The notes under the pieces are model-generated. The model ran no database searches. It was not told the origin of the DNA and saw nothing but the letters and a program-made list of their open reading frames with translations. 64,000 nt of DNA from Rheinheimera maricola (GTDB lineage: Bacteria > Pseudomonadota > Gammaproteobacteria > Enterobacterales > Alteromonadaceae): NCBI RefSeq assembly GCF_016918075.2, contig NZ_JAERPS020000004.1:372001-436000 (forward strand), in the 5' to 3' direction. Below, one piece after another: positions 34,215 to 42,179 of the stretch. The position numbers and the translations under genes were made by a program. The stretch's first letter is position 1. Every line of letters starts with the position of its first letter.

Positions 34215-35576
34215 CTAATCCAGTTGATACAGTTTTTTTAGTGGTTTGGCTGGTTGGTGCTCCTTGGGAGCCGGCAAGCGTTTGGTATCGGTGAAACGGC
34301 TCAGATGCAGCTCTGGCTGTAAAAATGTGCTGCCCGTTTTGCCCATCCGGTTTTTTGCAAAAATGATTTCTGTAAGGCTGTGTTCGTCTCGCTGGCCCTC
34401 GTAATCCTCATCATGTAGAAAGATCACCATATCTGCATCTTGTTCAATGCTGCCGCTGTCTCTTAGGTTCACCAGGGTTGGTTTACCGGTCAGGTTGCGG
34501 TTAAGTTGGCTCAGGGCCACTACCGGGCAATTCATTAGCTTTGCCAGGTTTTTAAGCCCTGCGCTTACGTTACCAATACGGATCGTTTGGCTTTCACCCT
34601 CTGCCCTTATTAGTTGCAGATAATCAACAACGATGACAGCGGGGTTGCTTCCTTGCTTGATTGCCATACGCTTAGCCCGAGCTTGTATCTGTGTTAAGTG
34701 CTGGCCGCCTTTATCGTCAACCATTAGCCGTGATTGTTTCATGAGCTCCATAGCGTTACCGATCCGAGCGAATCCGTTGTTGTCCTCCATCACGCTAGCG
34801 TTAAGTATCTTGGCAAGTGGTGTACTGCTTATGCTGGCGTAAACCTTTTGTAGTATCTGCTGTGCTGGCATTTCCAGGCTAAAGAACAAGGCCCATTGTG
34901 GCGCGTTGTTAGTGATAGCTATACGCTCAAGCATATTAAGCACAAGCGTTGTTTTGCCCATAGATGGGCGGGCGGCCACTATGACAAGATCGCCATTTCT
35001 TAAACCGCCTGTCATGTAATCCAGATTTTCAAAGCCAGTGCTAAGCCCTGTTATGTTTCCGCCTTTTTTGGTGATTTCTTCCAGGTGTTGCAGCAAAGCT
35101 GCTTGATGATCTTTTAGGTTGGTTATCTGCTGATCTGTTTCATCTGCGCCAATGCTGCCCACCTCAGACAGTACCAAGTTGATCCGCTCTGCTGGTTCGT
35201 GGCTTTTGTTGTGTAAAACGGCTAATGCTGAGTTTAAGGCGCCAGCCGCCCGGCGGAGCTGGCCATACTCTTTAACTATGTTCGCATAGGCTTTTAAGTT
35301 GGCCTGGCTGGGTGTGTTTTTGTAGCATTCGCCCAGATATGTGATCTCGTAAGCTGGCTCTCTGGTTTGGATTAGCTCAGTAACGGTTATTATATCTGCA
35401 TAACGTCCGCGTGCTGAAAGCGCCTGTATCGCTCGCCAGGCTATTTGAGTTTCCCTGACGCTAAAATCATCTGGCTTACAAGTTTCAATAGCATAAAGGG
35501 CGTTTTCGCTGCCACTGTCATGTAATACACCTCCTATCACTGCCTGTTCAGCTTGAAAATTAATTAATGCTTCCAT
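34215..35576 (-). CDS. DnaB-type replicative DNA helicase
   Basis: Helicase of 453 aa. The N-terminal DnaB domain (about 5-105) starts with FQAEQAVIGGVLHD. The RecA-like C-terminal domain has Walker A ARPSMGKTT (202-210), the FFSLEMPAQQ and VIVVDYLQLI (Walker B) blocks, SQLNR, and the LRDSGSIEQDADMVIFLHDEDY region. A phage or element copy that would be loaded on the element origin by the upstream initiator-like protein; the two genes overlap by 17 bp. A chromosomal dnaB is expected elsewhere. Confidence 0.93.
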   Translation of the reverse strand: MEALINFQAEQAVIGGVLHDSGSENALYAIETCKPDDFSVRETQIAWRAIQALSARGRYADIITVTELIQTREPAYEITYLGECYKNTPSQANLKAYANIVKEYGQLRRAAGALNSALAVLHNKSHEPAERINLVLSEVGSIGADETDQQITNLKDHQAALLQHLEEITKKGGNITGLSTGFENLDYMTGGLRNGDLVIVAARPSMGKTTLVLNMLERIAITNNAPQWALFFSLEMPAQQILQKVYASISSTPLAKILNASVMEDNNGFARIGNAMELMKQSRLMVDDKGGQHLTQIQARAKRMAIKQGSNPAVIVVDYLQLIRAEGESQTIRIGNVSAGLKNLAKLMNCPVVALSQLNRNLTGKPTLVNLRDSGSIEQDADMVIFLHDEDYEGQRDEHSLTEIIFAKNRMGKTGSTFLQPELHLSRFTDTKRLPAPKEHQPAKPLKKLYQLD

Positions 35577-36339
35577 CTGCTGCCCTATTTAATTGTTCGT
35601 TTTCTAACTGTTGCTGGAATTGCTGGTTAAAGTCAGTCAGCCATTTATCATCAGAAAGCCAAACCTCCTGATTAAGATATGTTGTGCAGTGCTGATTGCT
35701 GCCCAAGATGTTCGGGTTGGCCCGGCGCATTTCCTGAAAGGCTAAGCAGACGTTGAGCTGGTATCTTAGTTTGGCTTCATCGTGGCCCCTGGTTAACTTC
35801 AGCCAGGCAGCGAGGGCTTTTTTCTTGCTGCCGATTGCTGCCGCTCCGCCGGTTAAAGCTGCGTATTCTTTCCATAGTATTTCAAACCATTTTTTGGCCG
35901 AATTAACAGGATCAACCATCGGTTGATCTATTAATGGTTCAATGACTGGTTCTACTGACTGGTTCTGAGTACCGTTTTTGGTACTGTTCAAAGTACCGTT
36001 TTTGGTATCGTTCAAAGTACCGTTTTTGGAATGATTCCGTTTTTGGAATGATTCCGTTTTTGGCACTGTTTCAGATGAAAGGTTAAGCCGGTAAACCTTA
36101 ACCCGTTGGGTTGCTCCCTTTCGCTTGCCGGTGTCTAAAATTGCGCCAGCTTGTTCTAATTCCCTAGTGGCTTTAATAACGGTTTTACGGTTCAAACCGG
36201 TATCAGCTTCTATGCGCTCTACACTGGGGTAACACTCGCAATCTTCGCCAGCGCGATCAGCTAGGGCCAATAGGACAAGCTTCACCGTTGAGCATGACGC
36301 CTTAAAGCGCCAAGCCCAATCCGTTGCTTTTCTGCTCAT
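35560..36339 (-). CDS. O-like replication initiator with N-terminal winged helix
   Basis: Protein of 259 aa. The N-terminal helix-turn-helix (about 1-85, SCSTVKLVLLALADRAGEDCECYPSVERIEADTGLNRKTVIKATRELEQAG) is of the HTH_36/phage replication-protein type. A low-complexity polar linker (about 90-135) follows, and then a helical C-terminal domain that may contact the helicase. Placed directly before and overlapping dnaB, it resembles lambda O or Salmonella phage 18-type initiators. The linker is encoded by five DNA direct repeats (see the repeat entry), as lambda ori lies within O. Confidence 0.75.
   Translation of the reverse strand: MSRKATDWAWRFKASCSTVKLVLLALADRAGEDCECYPSVERIEADTGLNRKTVIKATRELEQAGAILDTGKRKGATQRVKVYRLNLSSETVPKTESFQKRNHSKNGTLNDTKNGTLNSTKNGTQNQSVEPVIEPLIDQPMVDPVNSAKKWFEILWKEYAALTGGAAAIGSKKKALAAWLKLTRGHDEAKLRYQLNVCLAFQEMRRANPNILGSNQHCTTYLNQEVWLSDDKWLTDFNQQFQQQLENEQLNRAADGSIN
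35972..36063 (-). repeat. five iteron-like direct repeats inside the initiator gene (candidate origin)
   Basis: The word CCGTTTTTGG (plus strand) occurs at 35972, 35996, 36020, 36037 and 36054, with spacing 24, 24, 17 and 17. Adjacent bases extend the match and form short palindromes (GGAATGATTCC; AGTACC next to GGTACT). Because 17 is not a multiple of 3, the same word is read as PKTE, QKRN and SKNG. The conservation is therefore at DNA level, as expected for initiator-binding iterons of a replication origin rather than for a protein repeat. Confidence 0.75.
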
Positions 36340-36348
36340 TAGAACCCC

Positions 36349-36786
36349 TTAAGCCGATTTAAGGAGCTTTTCCAGTGGTGTAGAACACAGCTTTTCCCAG
36401 TTAACTGGTGCTGCTTTTCTTCTCGCTCGCAGCTGATTTACCATGGCTTTAGCGCTAATTAGTTGGTCAAATGGCAATCTGTAGCGTGTAAGGTAGCAAT
36501 TAACGCCGCAATAGCCTTTAACTTGTTCACGTTCCCTATCAACTTCAAGATCATGCCTGTTCGATAGTTCACTTATCACGCTATTCAGGTGCCTAGCATT
36601 AACAGGTGGATGCTCTGCTTCCTGGCAATTAAGACTACCGTTGTATAACAGCGCCAGCAGTACACGTTCAATCTGACTGGCTGGTTTGGTAGTTGCAGTT
36701 CTGCTTATAATTTTTGTAAACTCTTGTCCGCAATAAGCTGTATCGATGGGGCTGCCTGCCGGGGCAGCCTTTTTTGTGTCAGTCAT
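36349..36786 (-). CDS. hypothetical protein of the element
   Basis: Protein of 145 aa. The centre (QIERVLLALLYNGSLNCQEAEHPPVNARHLNSVISELSNRHDLEVDRERE) looks like a winged-helix/phage helix-turn-helix domain, and the YCGVNCYLTRYRL segment carries two cysteines. It lies between the AlpA-like gene and the initiator gene in the same operon. No certain family. Confidence 0.55.
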   Translation of the reverse strand: MTDTKKAAPAGSPIDTAYCGQEFTKIISRTATTKPASQIERVLLALLYNGSLNCQEAEHPPVNARHLNSVISELSNRHDLEVDREREQVKGYCGVNCYLTRYRLPFDQLISAKAMVNQLRARRKAAPVNWEKLCSTPLEKLLKSA

Positions 36787-36795
36787 AAGTCCCCC

Positions 36796-37005
36796 TTAAG
36801 CTGCTCGGCCGGCTTCGGCTAATCGTTGGTTTATCCAGCCATCAATATCACTTTCCAACCAAGCAACCCGGCCGCCGCCTATATCGATAGGGCGGGGAAA
36901 TTCTCCGTCTGTCATTCGTCTGTAAATGCTGGAACGTGAAAGGCCAACCCGGGATAACACTTCCGAGCGGCGGATTAATCGTTGTTTAGATATTTCTGAA
37001 TTCAT
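36796..37005 (-). CDS. alpA: AlpA-family excisionase/regulator
   Basis: Small DNA-binding protein of 69 aa: RLIRRSEVLSRVGLSRSSIYRRMTDGEFPRPIDIGGGRVAWLESDIDGWINQRL, the full AlpA/MerR-like winged-helix signature. AlpA proteins act as excisionase or activator of P4-like integrases and satellite genes. ATG 37005 has AGGGG upstream; ATG 37023 is an alternative. Confidence 0.85.
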   Translation of the reverse strand: MNSEISKQRLIRRSEVLSRVGLSRSSIYRRMTDGEFPRPIDIGGGRVAWLESDIDGWINQRLAEAGRAA

Positions 37006-37119
37006 TTGACACCCCTTTGGCATTGTTTAGCTTTCGGGGGTATGTTCGTGGAATGGCTGGTGATTAGTCTCGAAGCTAAGAGGAATATGCTGTTAACTTC
37101 GATCAATAGTTAACTTCGA

Positions 37120-37968
37120 TTATTTGCCACCTTTCTTCAGTGCTGCTCTGCCTGCTCCGATTAAATCTCTATATGCTATATCGGTAATACCAAGGTCGTA
37201 TCCGCCACATTCATTAGCTTTATGCTCAAGCATTAGCTCATTAATTCGTCTATGTAGCTTATGAGGGTTATTAATTAAATCGTCGCTTTCGCCGGCAAGT
37301 TTAAGAACCAGCTCAGTCAGGGCAGTTACTGCTTTGGCTCTGCCAGGGCTATTGCGCTCAGGCTTAATTGTGCTAATTAACTCATTGTTCTGCGCAATGC
37401 TGTTAGCTATATCAGTATCGTTATATTTGCTTTTCAGCGTTTGACCTGTGTTAATTGCATTATATAAGACACTTAGCTCGTCTTTTGTTAAGTACAAGTC
37501 AGCAGGAGTTAATGCTTCGTTGTGCCAAAGTGCATAATACTGTGTTGCCCAATCGCCGTGAATTATGCAAACCCACTCATTTAATGGAATGTCGAGTGGC
37601 TGATTGTATGCAAACTCGATGAACTGGCGGTGTATTTGGCACAAACCAGCCAATAGAACTTCGGGTTCTGTCGGATTGTTTTTTGTCACTATGGCATCCA
37701 AAAAAGGGGTAATTCTGTAGCTTTTTTGGAATGGCCGTCCGCCCCCTGAGACAAGTACTTTCTCAACGTCAGCGATAAAGTTGGCATGGTCACCAATTTC
37801 AGCATATCTATTTTCATCAACCATTAGATACAGCCTAATAGCGCCAATTGCTCCCCAGTGCAAAATATCTTCAACTTCACAGCTTAGCATTCTCGCGGCT
37901 CTATCAAGCTTGCAATATTCCAGTGGTAAAAGGGGCGGGAGTGGCCGCCCTTTGCTCTTAGCTGTCAT
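37120..37968 (-). CDS. hypothetical protein of the element
   Basis: Protein of 282 aa beginning MTAKSKGRPLPPLLPLEYCKLDRAARMLSCEVEDILHWGAIGAIRLYL. The EYCKLDRAARMLSCEVEDILHWG part resembles a helix-turn-helix-like N-terminus of genomic-island proteins. The rest is helical and polar, and the last 60 residues are Lys/Asn-rich. No enzymatic motif seen. Part of the left operon downstream of the integrase side. Confidence 0.6.
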   Translation of the reverse strand: MTAKSKGRPLPPLLPLEYCKLDRAARMLSCEVEDILHWGAIGAIRLYLMVDENRYAEIGDHANFIADVEKVLVSGGGRPFQKSYRITPFLDAIVTKNNPTEPEVLLAGLCQIHRQFIEFAYNQPLDIPLNEWVCIIHGDWATQYYALWHNEALTPADLYLTKDELSVLYNAINTGQTLKSKYNDTDIANSIAQNNELISTIKPERNSPGRAKAVTALTELVLKLAGESDDLINNPHKLHRRINELMLEHKANECGGYDLGITDIAYRDLIGAGRAALKKGGK

Positions 37969-37980
37969 TGTTATACCTGT

Positions 37981-38163
37981 CTATTGCAACCAAGTTTCAA
38001 TAAAAACAGCTGATCCAGGGTGTTGTGCTAGATGCTCGCACGCTTCGCCCTCGGAACTGAAAGGGCCAGCAATTTTAGTACCCGGCTGGGTGTTGTTGAT
38101 CAACCTTCTCACTGTGTATTCGGTTACTGCTAAACTATCTTTTGGTGTTTGCGGCGTGTTCAT
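37981..38163 (-). CDS. small hypothetical protein
   Basis: 60 aa: MNTPQTPKDSLAVTEYTVRRLINNTQPGTKIAGPFSSEGEACEHLAQHPGSAVFIETWLQ. It is compactly placed 13 bp downstream of the second AlpA-like gene and 13 bp upstream of the 282-aa gene. Compact spacing supports a real gene; no family recognised. Confidence 0.5.
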   Translation of the reverse strand: MNTPQTPKDSLAVTEYTVRRLINNTQPGTKIAGPFSSEGEACEHLAQHPGSAVFIETWLQ

Positions 38164-38176
38164 GTTGACTCCTTAA

Positions 38177-38362
38177 TCAATTCTTCTGGCTCATAGCCTT
38201 TCTTTTGTTAATCCAATTTTCTATGTCGTTACTGTCCCAAGCCACAGACCTTGCCCCTAAACTTATTGGCGCGGGGGCTTCGTTTTGTTTGATCATCGTG
38301 TACCAGGTTGTTTTTCCTACTCTTACAATTTGTAGTACTTCCGGCAATTTAAGCAGCTGCAT
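38177..38362 (-). CDS. second AlpA-like DNA-binding protein
   Basis: 61 aa: MQLLKLPEVLQIVRVGKTTWYTMIKQNEAPAPISLGARSVAWDSNDIENWINKRK matches the AlpA/MerR winged-helix pattern but is diverged from the AlpA at 36796. It is adjacent to the integrase gene, where excisionases usually sit. ATG 38362 is preceded by GGTGG; ATG 38374 is possible. Confidence 0.75.
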   Translation of the reverse strand: MQLLKLPEVLQIVRVGKTTWYTMIKQNEAPAPISLGARSVAWDSNDIENWINKRKAMSQKN

Positions 38363-38390
38363 TTTTCCACCCATCTATTTAATTAGAACC

Positions 38391-39623
38391 TTAAGCTCTG
38401 CTTCCGAACTTAGCCGGGATTACGTTTGTACTGCTGGCACTTAAGCGCAGCGTGTCCAGATATTCTGCCCAGCGCTGCATCATGTCAGTTCGCTGGGGTA
38501 AGTGCTTGGTTCTGTTGTATGCTCTGCCGTTCGCGTCCTTAACTGCGTGTGCTAGCTGCTGCTCTATCCATTCAATGCGATAACCTAAAACCTCATCCAG
38601 TAGCGTCCGGGCCATTGCCCTAAAGCCATGCGGCGTTAAAGTGTCGTTGTCATAACCCAGCGCCCGTAGCGCCGTTCTGACGCCATTTTCTGATAGCGGG
38701 CGGCTCTGGCCCCTGGGTGAAGGGAAAACATACTTTAGATGGCCGGTCAGCGGGTGCAATTCTTCAAGTATTGACTGTGCCTGTTTACTGAGCGGGATAA
38801 TGTGCGCTTCCCGCATCTTCATTTTTTCGGCGGGGATCTCAATGCGGGCGTTATCAAAGTCAATTTCTGCCCATTCCAAGTGCCTTAGTTCACCTGGGCG
38901 GCAAAATAACAGCGGGGATAGCTGCAGTGCTGCTTTTACAATATTAGTTCCGTTGTAACCGTCTATTGCCAACAACAGCCTGCCCACTTCTGCCGGCTCA
39001 GTTATGGCCGGAAAATGCTTTGTCACCGGGTTCTTTAATGCGCCCTTTAGATCAGCACTAATGTCACGTTCAGCGCGACCTGTTGCAATGGCATAGCGGA
39101 TAATTTGACCGGCGGTTTGCTTAGCTCTGTGTGCCGTCTCGATAGCGCCACGTTTCTCTATGCGCCTTAAAGCGGCCAATAGATCGAGCGGGGTTAGTTC
39201 GGCAATTGGTTTGCGGCCAATATAGGGGAATAAGTCTTTTTCCAGCGCTGAGCTGGTGCGGTCGCGGTGGCTTTCGCTCTTGTCGTACATTTTCACGGCC
39301 AGCCATTCACGGGCGATCACTTCAAAGCTATTTGCTGCCGATTGGTTGCTGGCAAGCTTGCGGGCCTGCTTCTCTGCACTGGGGTCGATACCTTGCGCCA
39401 GTTGGCGGCGGGCTTCATCTCGCGCTAAGCGTGCATCTTTTAGGCTTATATCAGGGTAAACGCCGATTGCTAATAGCCGCTCTTTGTTGGCAAAACGGTA
39501 CTTCATGCGCCAGTATTTAGCCCCGCTGGGCTTTACCAAGAGATAAAGGCCGCTGCCGTCTGACAGTTTATAATCTTTCTCAAGCGGTTTGGCTTTGTCT
39601 ACCTGGGTGGCGGATAACGGCAT
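38391..39623 (-). CDS. int: tyrosine recombinase (P4-type integrase)
   Basis: Integrase of 410 aa. An N-terminal arm-type DNA-binding domain (DUF4102, LSDGSGLYLLVKPSGAKYWRMKYRF, about 1-90), a core-binding domain and a catalytic domain follow. The catalytic set is R242 (FCRPGELR), H332 and R335 (PHGFR), H359 (QLAH) and Y369 (GRAYNRT). It is next to ssrA, the standard target of many P4-like integrases. Gene and neighbouring arm-type repeats define the right end of the element. Confidence 0.95.
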   Translation of the reverse strand: MPLSATQVDKAKPLEKDYKLSDGSGLYLLVKPSGAKYWRMKYRFANKERLLAIGVYPDISLKDARLARDEARRQLAQGIDPSAEKQARKLASNQSAANSFEVIAREWLAVKMYDKSESHRDRTSSALEKDLFPYIGRKPIAELTPLDLLAALRRIEKRGAIETAHRAKQTAGQIIRYAIATGRAERDISADLKGALKNPVTKHFPAITEPAEVGRLLLAIDGYNGTNIVKAALQLSPLLFCRPGELRHLEWAEIDFDNARIEIPAEKMKMREAHIIPLSKQAQSILEELHPLTGHLKYVFPSPRGQSRPLSENGVRTALRALGYDNDTLTPHGFRAMARTLLDEVLGYRIEWIEQQLAHAVKDANGRAYNRTKHLPQRTDMMQRWAEYLDTLRLSASSTNVIPAKFGSRA

Positions 39624-39657
39624 GTTCTAACCTCCGATAAATTAGCACCTATTTGCC

Positions 39658-39737
39658 TTGGGGTATCGGTTTTGGGGTACCGGTCAGAGTGATGATACTG
39701 GTACCCCGTAAAGATACCCTAATATTTCAGGGGTATC
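39658..39737. repeat. repeats around the integrase promoter (candidate arm-type sites)
   Basis: TTGGGGTATCGG, TTGGGGTACCGG, CTGGTACCCCG, GATACCC and GGGGTATC lie as direct and inverted near-copies within 80 bp ahead of int. A related AGTACCCCA word lies near the other end (30587). This fits arm-type integrase sites or an operator. Binding is not shown. Confidence 0.5.
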
Positions 39738-39778
39738 TGTAGGAAGATAGTAGACCAGATGGGAATAGCGAGCAATAA

Positions 39779-39803
39779 AAAACCCAGCAGTTACGCTGGG
39801 TTA
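39779..39803 (-). terminator. terminator after ssrA, inside the element end
   Basis: AACCCAGC-GTAACT-GCTGGGTT hairpin followed on the minus strand by a T run. It lies 34 bp after the ssrA 3' end on the element side and probably restores ssrA termination after integration. Confidence 0.8.
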
Positions 39804-39833
39804 GTGGCCTGTTTGGGACTGGCTGAGTCCGTC

Positions 39834-39860
39834 ATTTGGTGGAGCTGGCGGGAGTTGAAC
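39834..39860 (-). other. ssrA-side attachment site
   Basis: The last bases of ssrA plus AAAT (plus strand ATTTGGTGGAGCTGGCG...) are partly repeated at 30496-30520. The integrase gene begins about 210 bp away. This is the ssrA-side att site of the element, leaving ssrA intact. Confidence 0.65.
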
Positions 39861-40197
39861 CCGCGTCCGAAAAACCTACATCTTCGGTACTACATGCTTA
39901 GCACATTCATTTAGTTAACCCTCTGAGCGCCGAATGGCAGGCTATCGTCGGGCGAGCCTGATTGGTTTTAACGTTTTGTCTCCAGGCGAAGACGCGACGC
40001 GATTCTGTTAGGGGTGATCTTCCAGAGTCTCAGCTTACAGACATGCGTGAGGGGAAGAGCTATCTACTGCCTATTAAGCAGCGATTGCGTAGTTTTCGTC
40101 GTTTGCGACTAGTTTTTTGCGGTTTTTTTACGAGGCCTACCGCACCTCGGCATGCACCTAGGAGTTCGTGAATCCCGTCGAATCCAGAATCAGCCCC
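39837..40197 (-). ncRNA. ssrA: transfer-messenger RNA (tmRNA)
   Basis: 361 nt. The 5' end GGGGCTGATTCTGGATTCGACG and the tRNA-like 3' end GGTTCAACTCCCGCCAGCTCCACCA are visible on the minus strand and pair as the acceptor stem. The tag frame (40106-40074) encodes ANDENYAIAA-stop. It works with SmpB, encoded just upstream in the same direction, to rescue stalled ribosomes. Its 3' end is the integration target of the element. Confidence 0.97.
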
Positions 40198-40344
40198 GAA
40201 TTCTGTATGGAACACTTACACACCATAGTGTTTAGCTATTGTACGCAGCTGAGGCTTGTTACACAAGCAAGCATTGCACCTTCACCGTTTTTAATGTCGC
40301 ACAACTTAAGATGGTGCTGCGCGACAAAAAGTTCAAGCCCTGAT

Positions 40345-40827
40345 TTAGCGTTTAGAGTGTTTCATCATGCGTTCTTTTTCGCGTGACCAGTCTCTATCTT
40401 TAATATCGTCACGTTTATCAAAGGTCTTCTTACCTTTGGCCAGGTGAAACTCCAGCTTTACCCAGCAGGCTTTCCAATACATGGCCGTAGCAATAAGGGT
40501 AAAACCGTCACGCTCTTTTAAGCCGATCAATTTATCCAGCTCGCGCTTGTGCAGCAATAACTTGCGGCTGCGCTCGGGGTCGCACACCACATGGCTTGAT
40601 GCGCTGTTTAGCGGCTGAATTTGTGCGCCAAGCAAGAAAGCTTCACCATTGTGCAGGATGACATAAGAGTCAGACAGGTTAACTTTACCCTCGCGGATAC
40701 TTTTTAGCTCCCAGCCCTGCAGCGCCATACCGGCTTCATAGCGGTCTTCCAGAAAGTACTCGTGCCGTGCTTTTCTGTTCTGCGCTATGGTGCCGTTTTT
40801 GTTTTTACTAACTTGTTTTTTACTCAT
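40345..40827 (-). CDS. smpB: SsrA-binding protein
   Basis: 160 aa. It binds tmRNA and carries it into stalled ribosomes. Typical blocks are [63 protein letters not shown] and the basic C-terminal tail [17 protein letters not shown], which enters the mRNA channel. The partner RNA gene ssrA follows on the same strand. Confidence 0.97.
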   Translation of the reverse strand: MSKKQVSKNKNGTIAQNRKARHEYFLEDRYEAGMALQGWELKSIREGKVNLSDSYVILHNGEAFLLGAQIQPLNSASSHVVCDPERSRKLLLHKRELDKLIGLKERDGFTLIATAMYWKACWVKLEFHLAKGKKTFDKRDDIKDRDWSREKERMMKHSKR

Positions 40828-40933
40828 AATGTGTTATTTGTCGCAGCTCTGTTTTATTGGTCAGCGGTGGCTCAAGCCTTGTTGCAGCGCGTTATTCTGT
40901 TACAATCGGCGGCGGATTTAAAGGGGATAGAGT

Positions 40934-41377
40934 ATGCCACAAATTGAGCGCAGTGCGTTGGTTTTTTACAGCGCGCAGCAGATGTTTGACTTAGTCAACG
41001 CCGTACCTGACTACCCACAATTTCTGCCCGGTTGCAGCTCTGCCCGCATTGTCAGCCGGTCTGAAACAGAGATGGTGGCATCGCTTACGGTTTCCAAGGC
41101 CGGTATCGGCCATACTTTTACCACCCGCAACACCTTGTATGCTAATCAGCGTATTGCCATGCAACTGGTCGATGGCCCATTTAAGCAATTACAAGGTGGT
41201 TGGGAGTTTCAACCGCTAAGTGATACTGCCTGCAAAGTGATGCTGAAATTAGAATTTGAGTTTTCCAATAAGTTAATTCAATTTGCCTTTGGTAAAATAT
41301 TTGCCGAACTTGCCGCTTCAATGGTGCAGGCCTTTACCCAAAGGGCAAAACAAGTGTACGGAGAGCAACATGTCTGA
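40934..41377 (+). CDS. ratA: RatA/CoQ10-type START-domain protein
   Basis: 147 aa: [39 protein letters not shown] and [34 protein letters not shown] are the standard polyketide-cyclase/START features. Homologues are E. coli RatA (reported ribosome-association inhibitor) and yeast Coq10 (ubiquinone binding). Divergent from smpB and overlapping rnfH by 8 bp, the usual gammaproteobacterial arrangement. Confidence 0.92.
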   Translation: MPQIERSALVFYSAQQMFDLVNAVPDYPQFLPGCSSARIVSRSETEMVASLTVSKAGIGHTFTTRNTLYANQRIAMQLVDGPFKQLQGGWEFQPLSDTACKVMLKLEFEFSNKLIQFAFGKIFAELAASMVQAFTQRAKQVYGEQHV

Positions 41378-41717
41378 ACGGATCACTGTAGAGGTCGCTT
41401 ATGCGTTACCAGAGCGGCAGAGCTTGCTTACGGTGTCGGTAGACATGCACGACACTGTGCAGCAAATAATTGAATTATCGGGTATTTTGCAGCAATTTAG
41501 CGATATTGATCTTAGTGTGCAAAAAGTAGGTGTCTGGAGCCGGCCAGTAAAACTTGATGATAAGGTAAAAACGGGCGATCGAATTGAAATTTATCGGCCG
41601 CTGATTGCCGATCCAAAAGATTTACGCCGTCGGCGCGCCGAAAAAGCAAAAGAAGAAGGTCGGGCAGACAAAGTAACCGGTGGCCGTCCTCACGAAGTGA
41701 AAACGGCAGCAGAATGA
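41370..41717 (+). CDS. rnfH: RnfH-family ubiquitin-like protein
   Basis: 115 aa with a ubiquitin/ThiS-like fold: [37 protein letters not shown], then [55 protein letters not shown]. The [17 protein letters not shown] tail is diagnostic of RnfH/RatB. ATG 41370 overlaps the ratA end; function is uncertain in the family. Confidence 0.9.
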   Translation: MSERITVEVAYALPERQSLLTVSVDMHDTVQQIIELSGILQQFSDIDLSVQKVGVWSRPVKLDDKVKTGDRIEIYRPLIADPKDLRRRRAEKAKEEGRADKVTGGRPHEVKTAAE

Positions 41718-41747
41718 AAAAAACCAGCGGTATGCTGGTTTTTTTAA
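41717..41747. terminator. bidirectional terminator between rnfH and bamE
   Basis: AAAAAACCAGC-GGTAT-GCTGGTTTTTTT. The A run and T run on both sides make it functional for both convergent genes. Confidence 0.88.
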
Positions 41748-41761
41748 CTTAACCGTCTTAG

Positions 41762-42112
41762 CTAGATATCCAGTGGGGTATTAAAGTCGGCTGATTTCTC
41801 AAAATCACCTTTAATATCCTGCAACTTGTCATCTTTGAACTCAACAATCAGTTGTTTTTCAAAGTTAGTGCCACGGCCGCCTCTAAGGGCATAAAAATAG
41901 TGCCAGGTATCATTGTCAAAGGCATTGTCGGCTACCGGTGATCCCAAAACATAACGCACCTGCTCTTTGGTCATCGCCACCCGTAATTTGTTAATGTCTT
42001 TTTGTTCGAGAAAGTTACCCTGTGGGATGTCAATACGATACACCCAGCTGCTGCATGCACTAAGGCTGGCCAGGCCAATGGCCAATACGACTATTTTAAT
42101 TACTGCTTTCAT
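41762..42112 (-). CDS. bamE: outer-membrane assembly lipoprotein BamE (SmpA)
   Basis: 116 aa with lipobox SLSACSS (Cys 20) and a SmpA/OmlA domain: YRIDIPQGNFLEQKDINKLRVAMTKEQVRYVLGSPVADNAFDNDTWHYFYALRGG. A small subunit of the BAM complex at the periplasmic face of the outer membrane. ATG 42112 is at the signal peptide; the longer open frame runs into recN. Convergent with rnfH. Confidence 0.95.
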   Translation of the reverse strand: MKAVIKIVVLAIGLASLSACSSWVYRIDIPQGNFLEQKDINKLRVAMTKEQVRYVLGSPVADNAFDNDTWHYFYALRGGRGTNFEKQLIVEFKDDKLQDIKGDFEKSADFNTPLDI

Positions 42113-42179
42113 CTGTTGCTTCTGCTTTACCTGAATGGGCTCATCATACCTTATGACGAGCCTGCTGAAAAACCTTCTT

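Noticed and set aside
35965-36070. CRISPR array or protein tandem repeat
   Set aside because: Units are short, spacing changes from 24 to 17 bp, and the repeats are within a coding gene in three frames; an origin-type iteron set explains them better.
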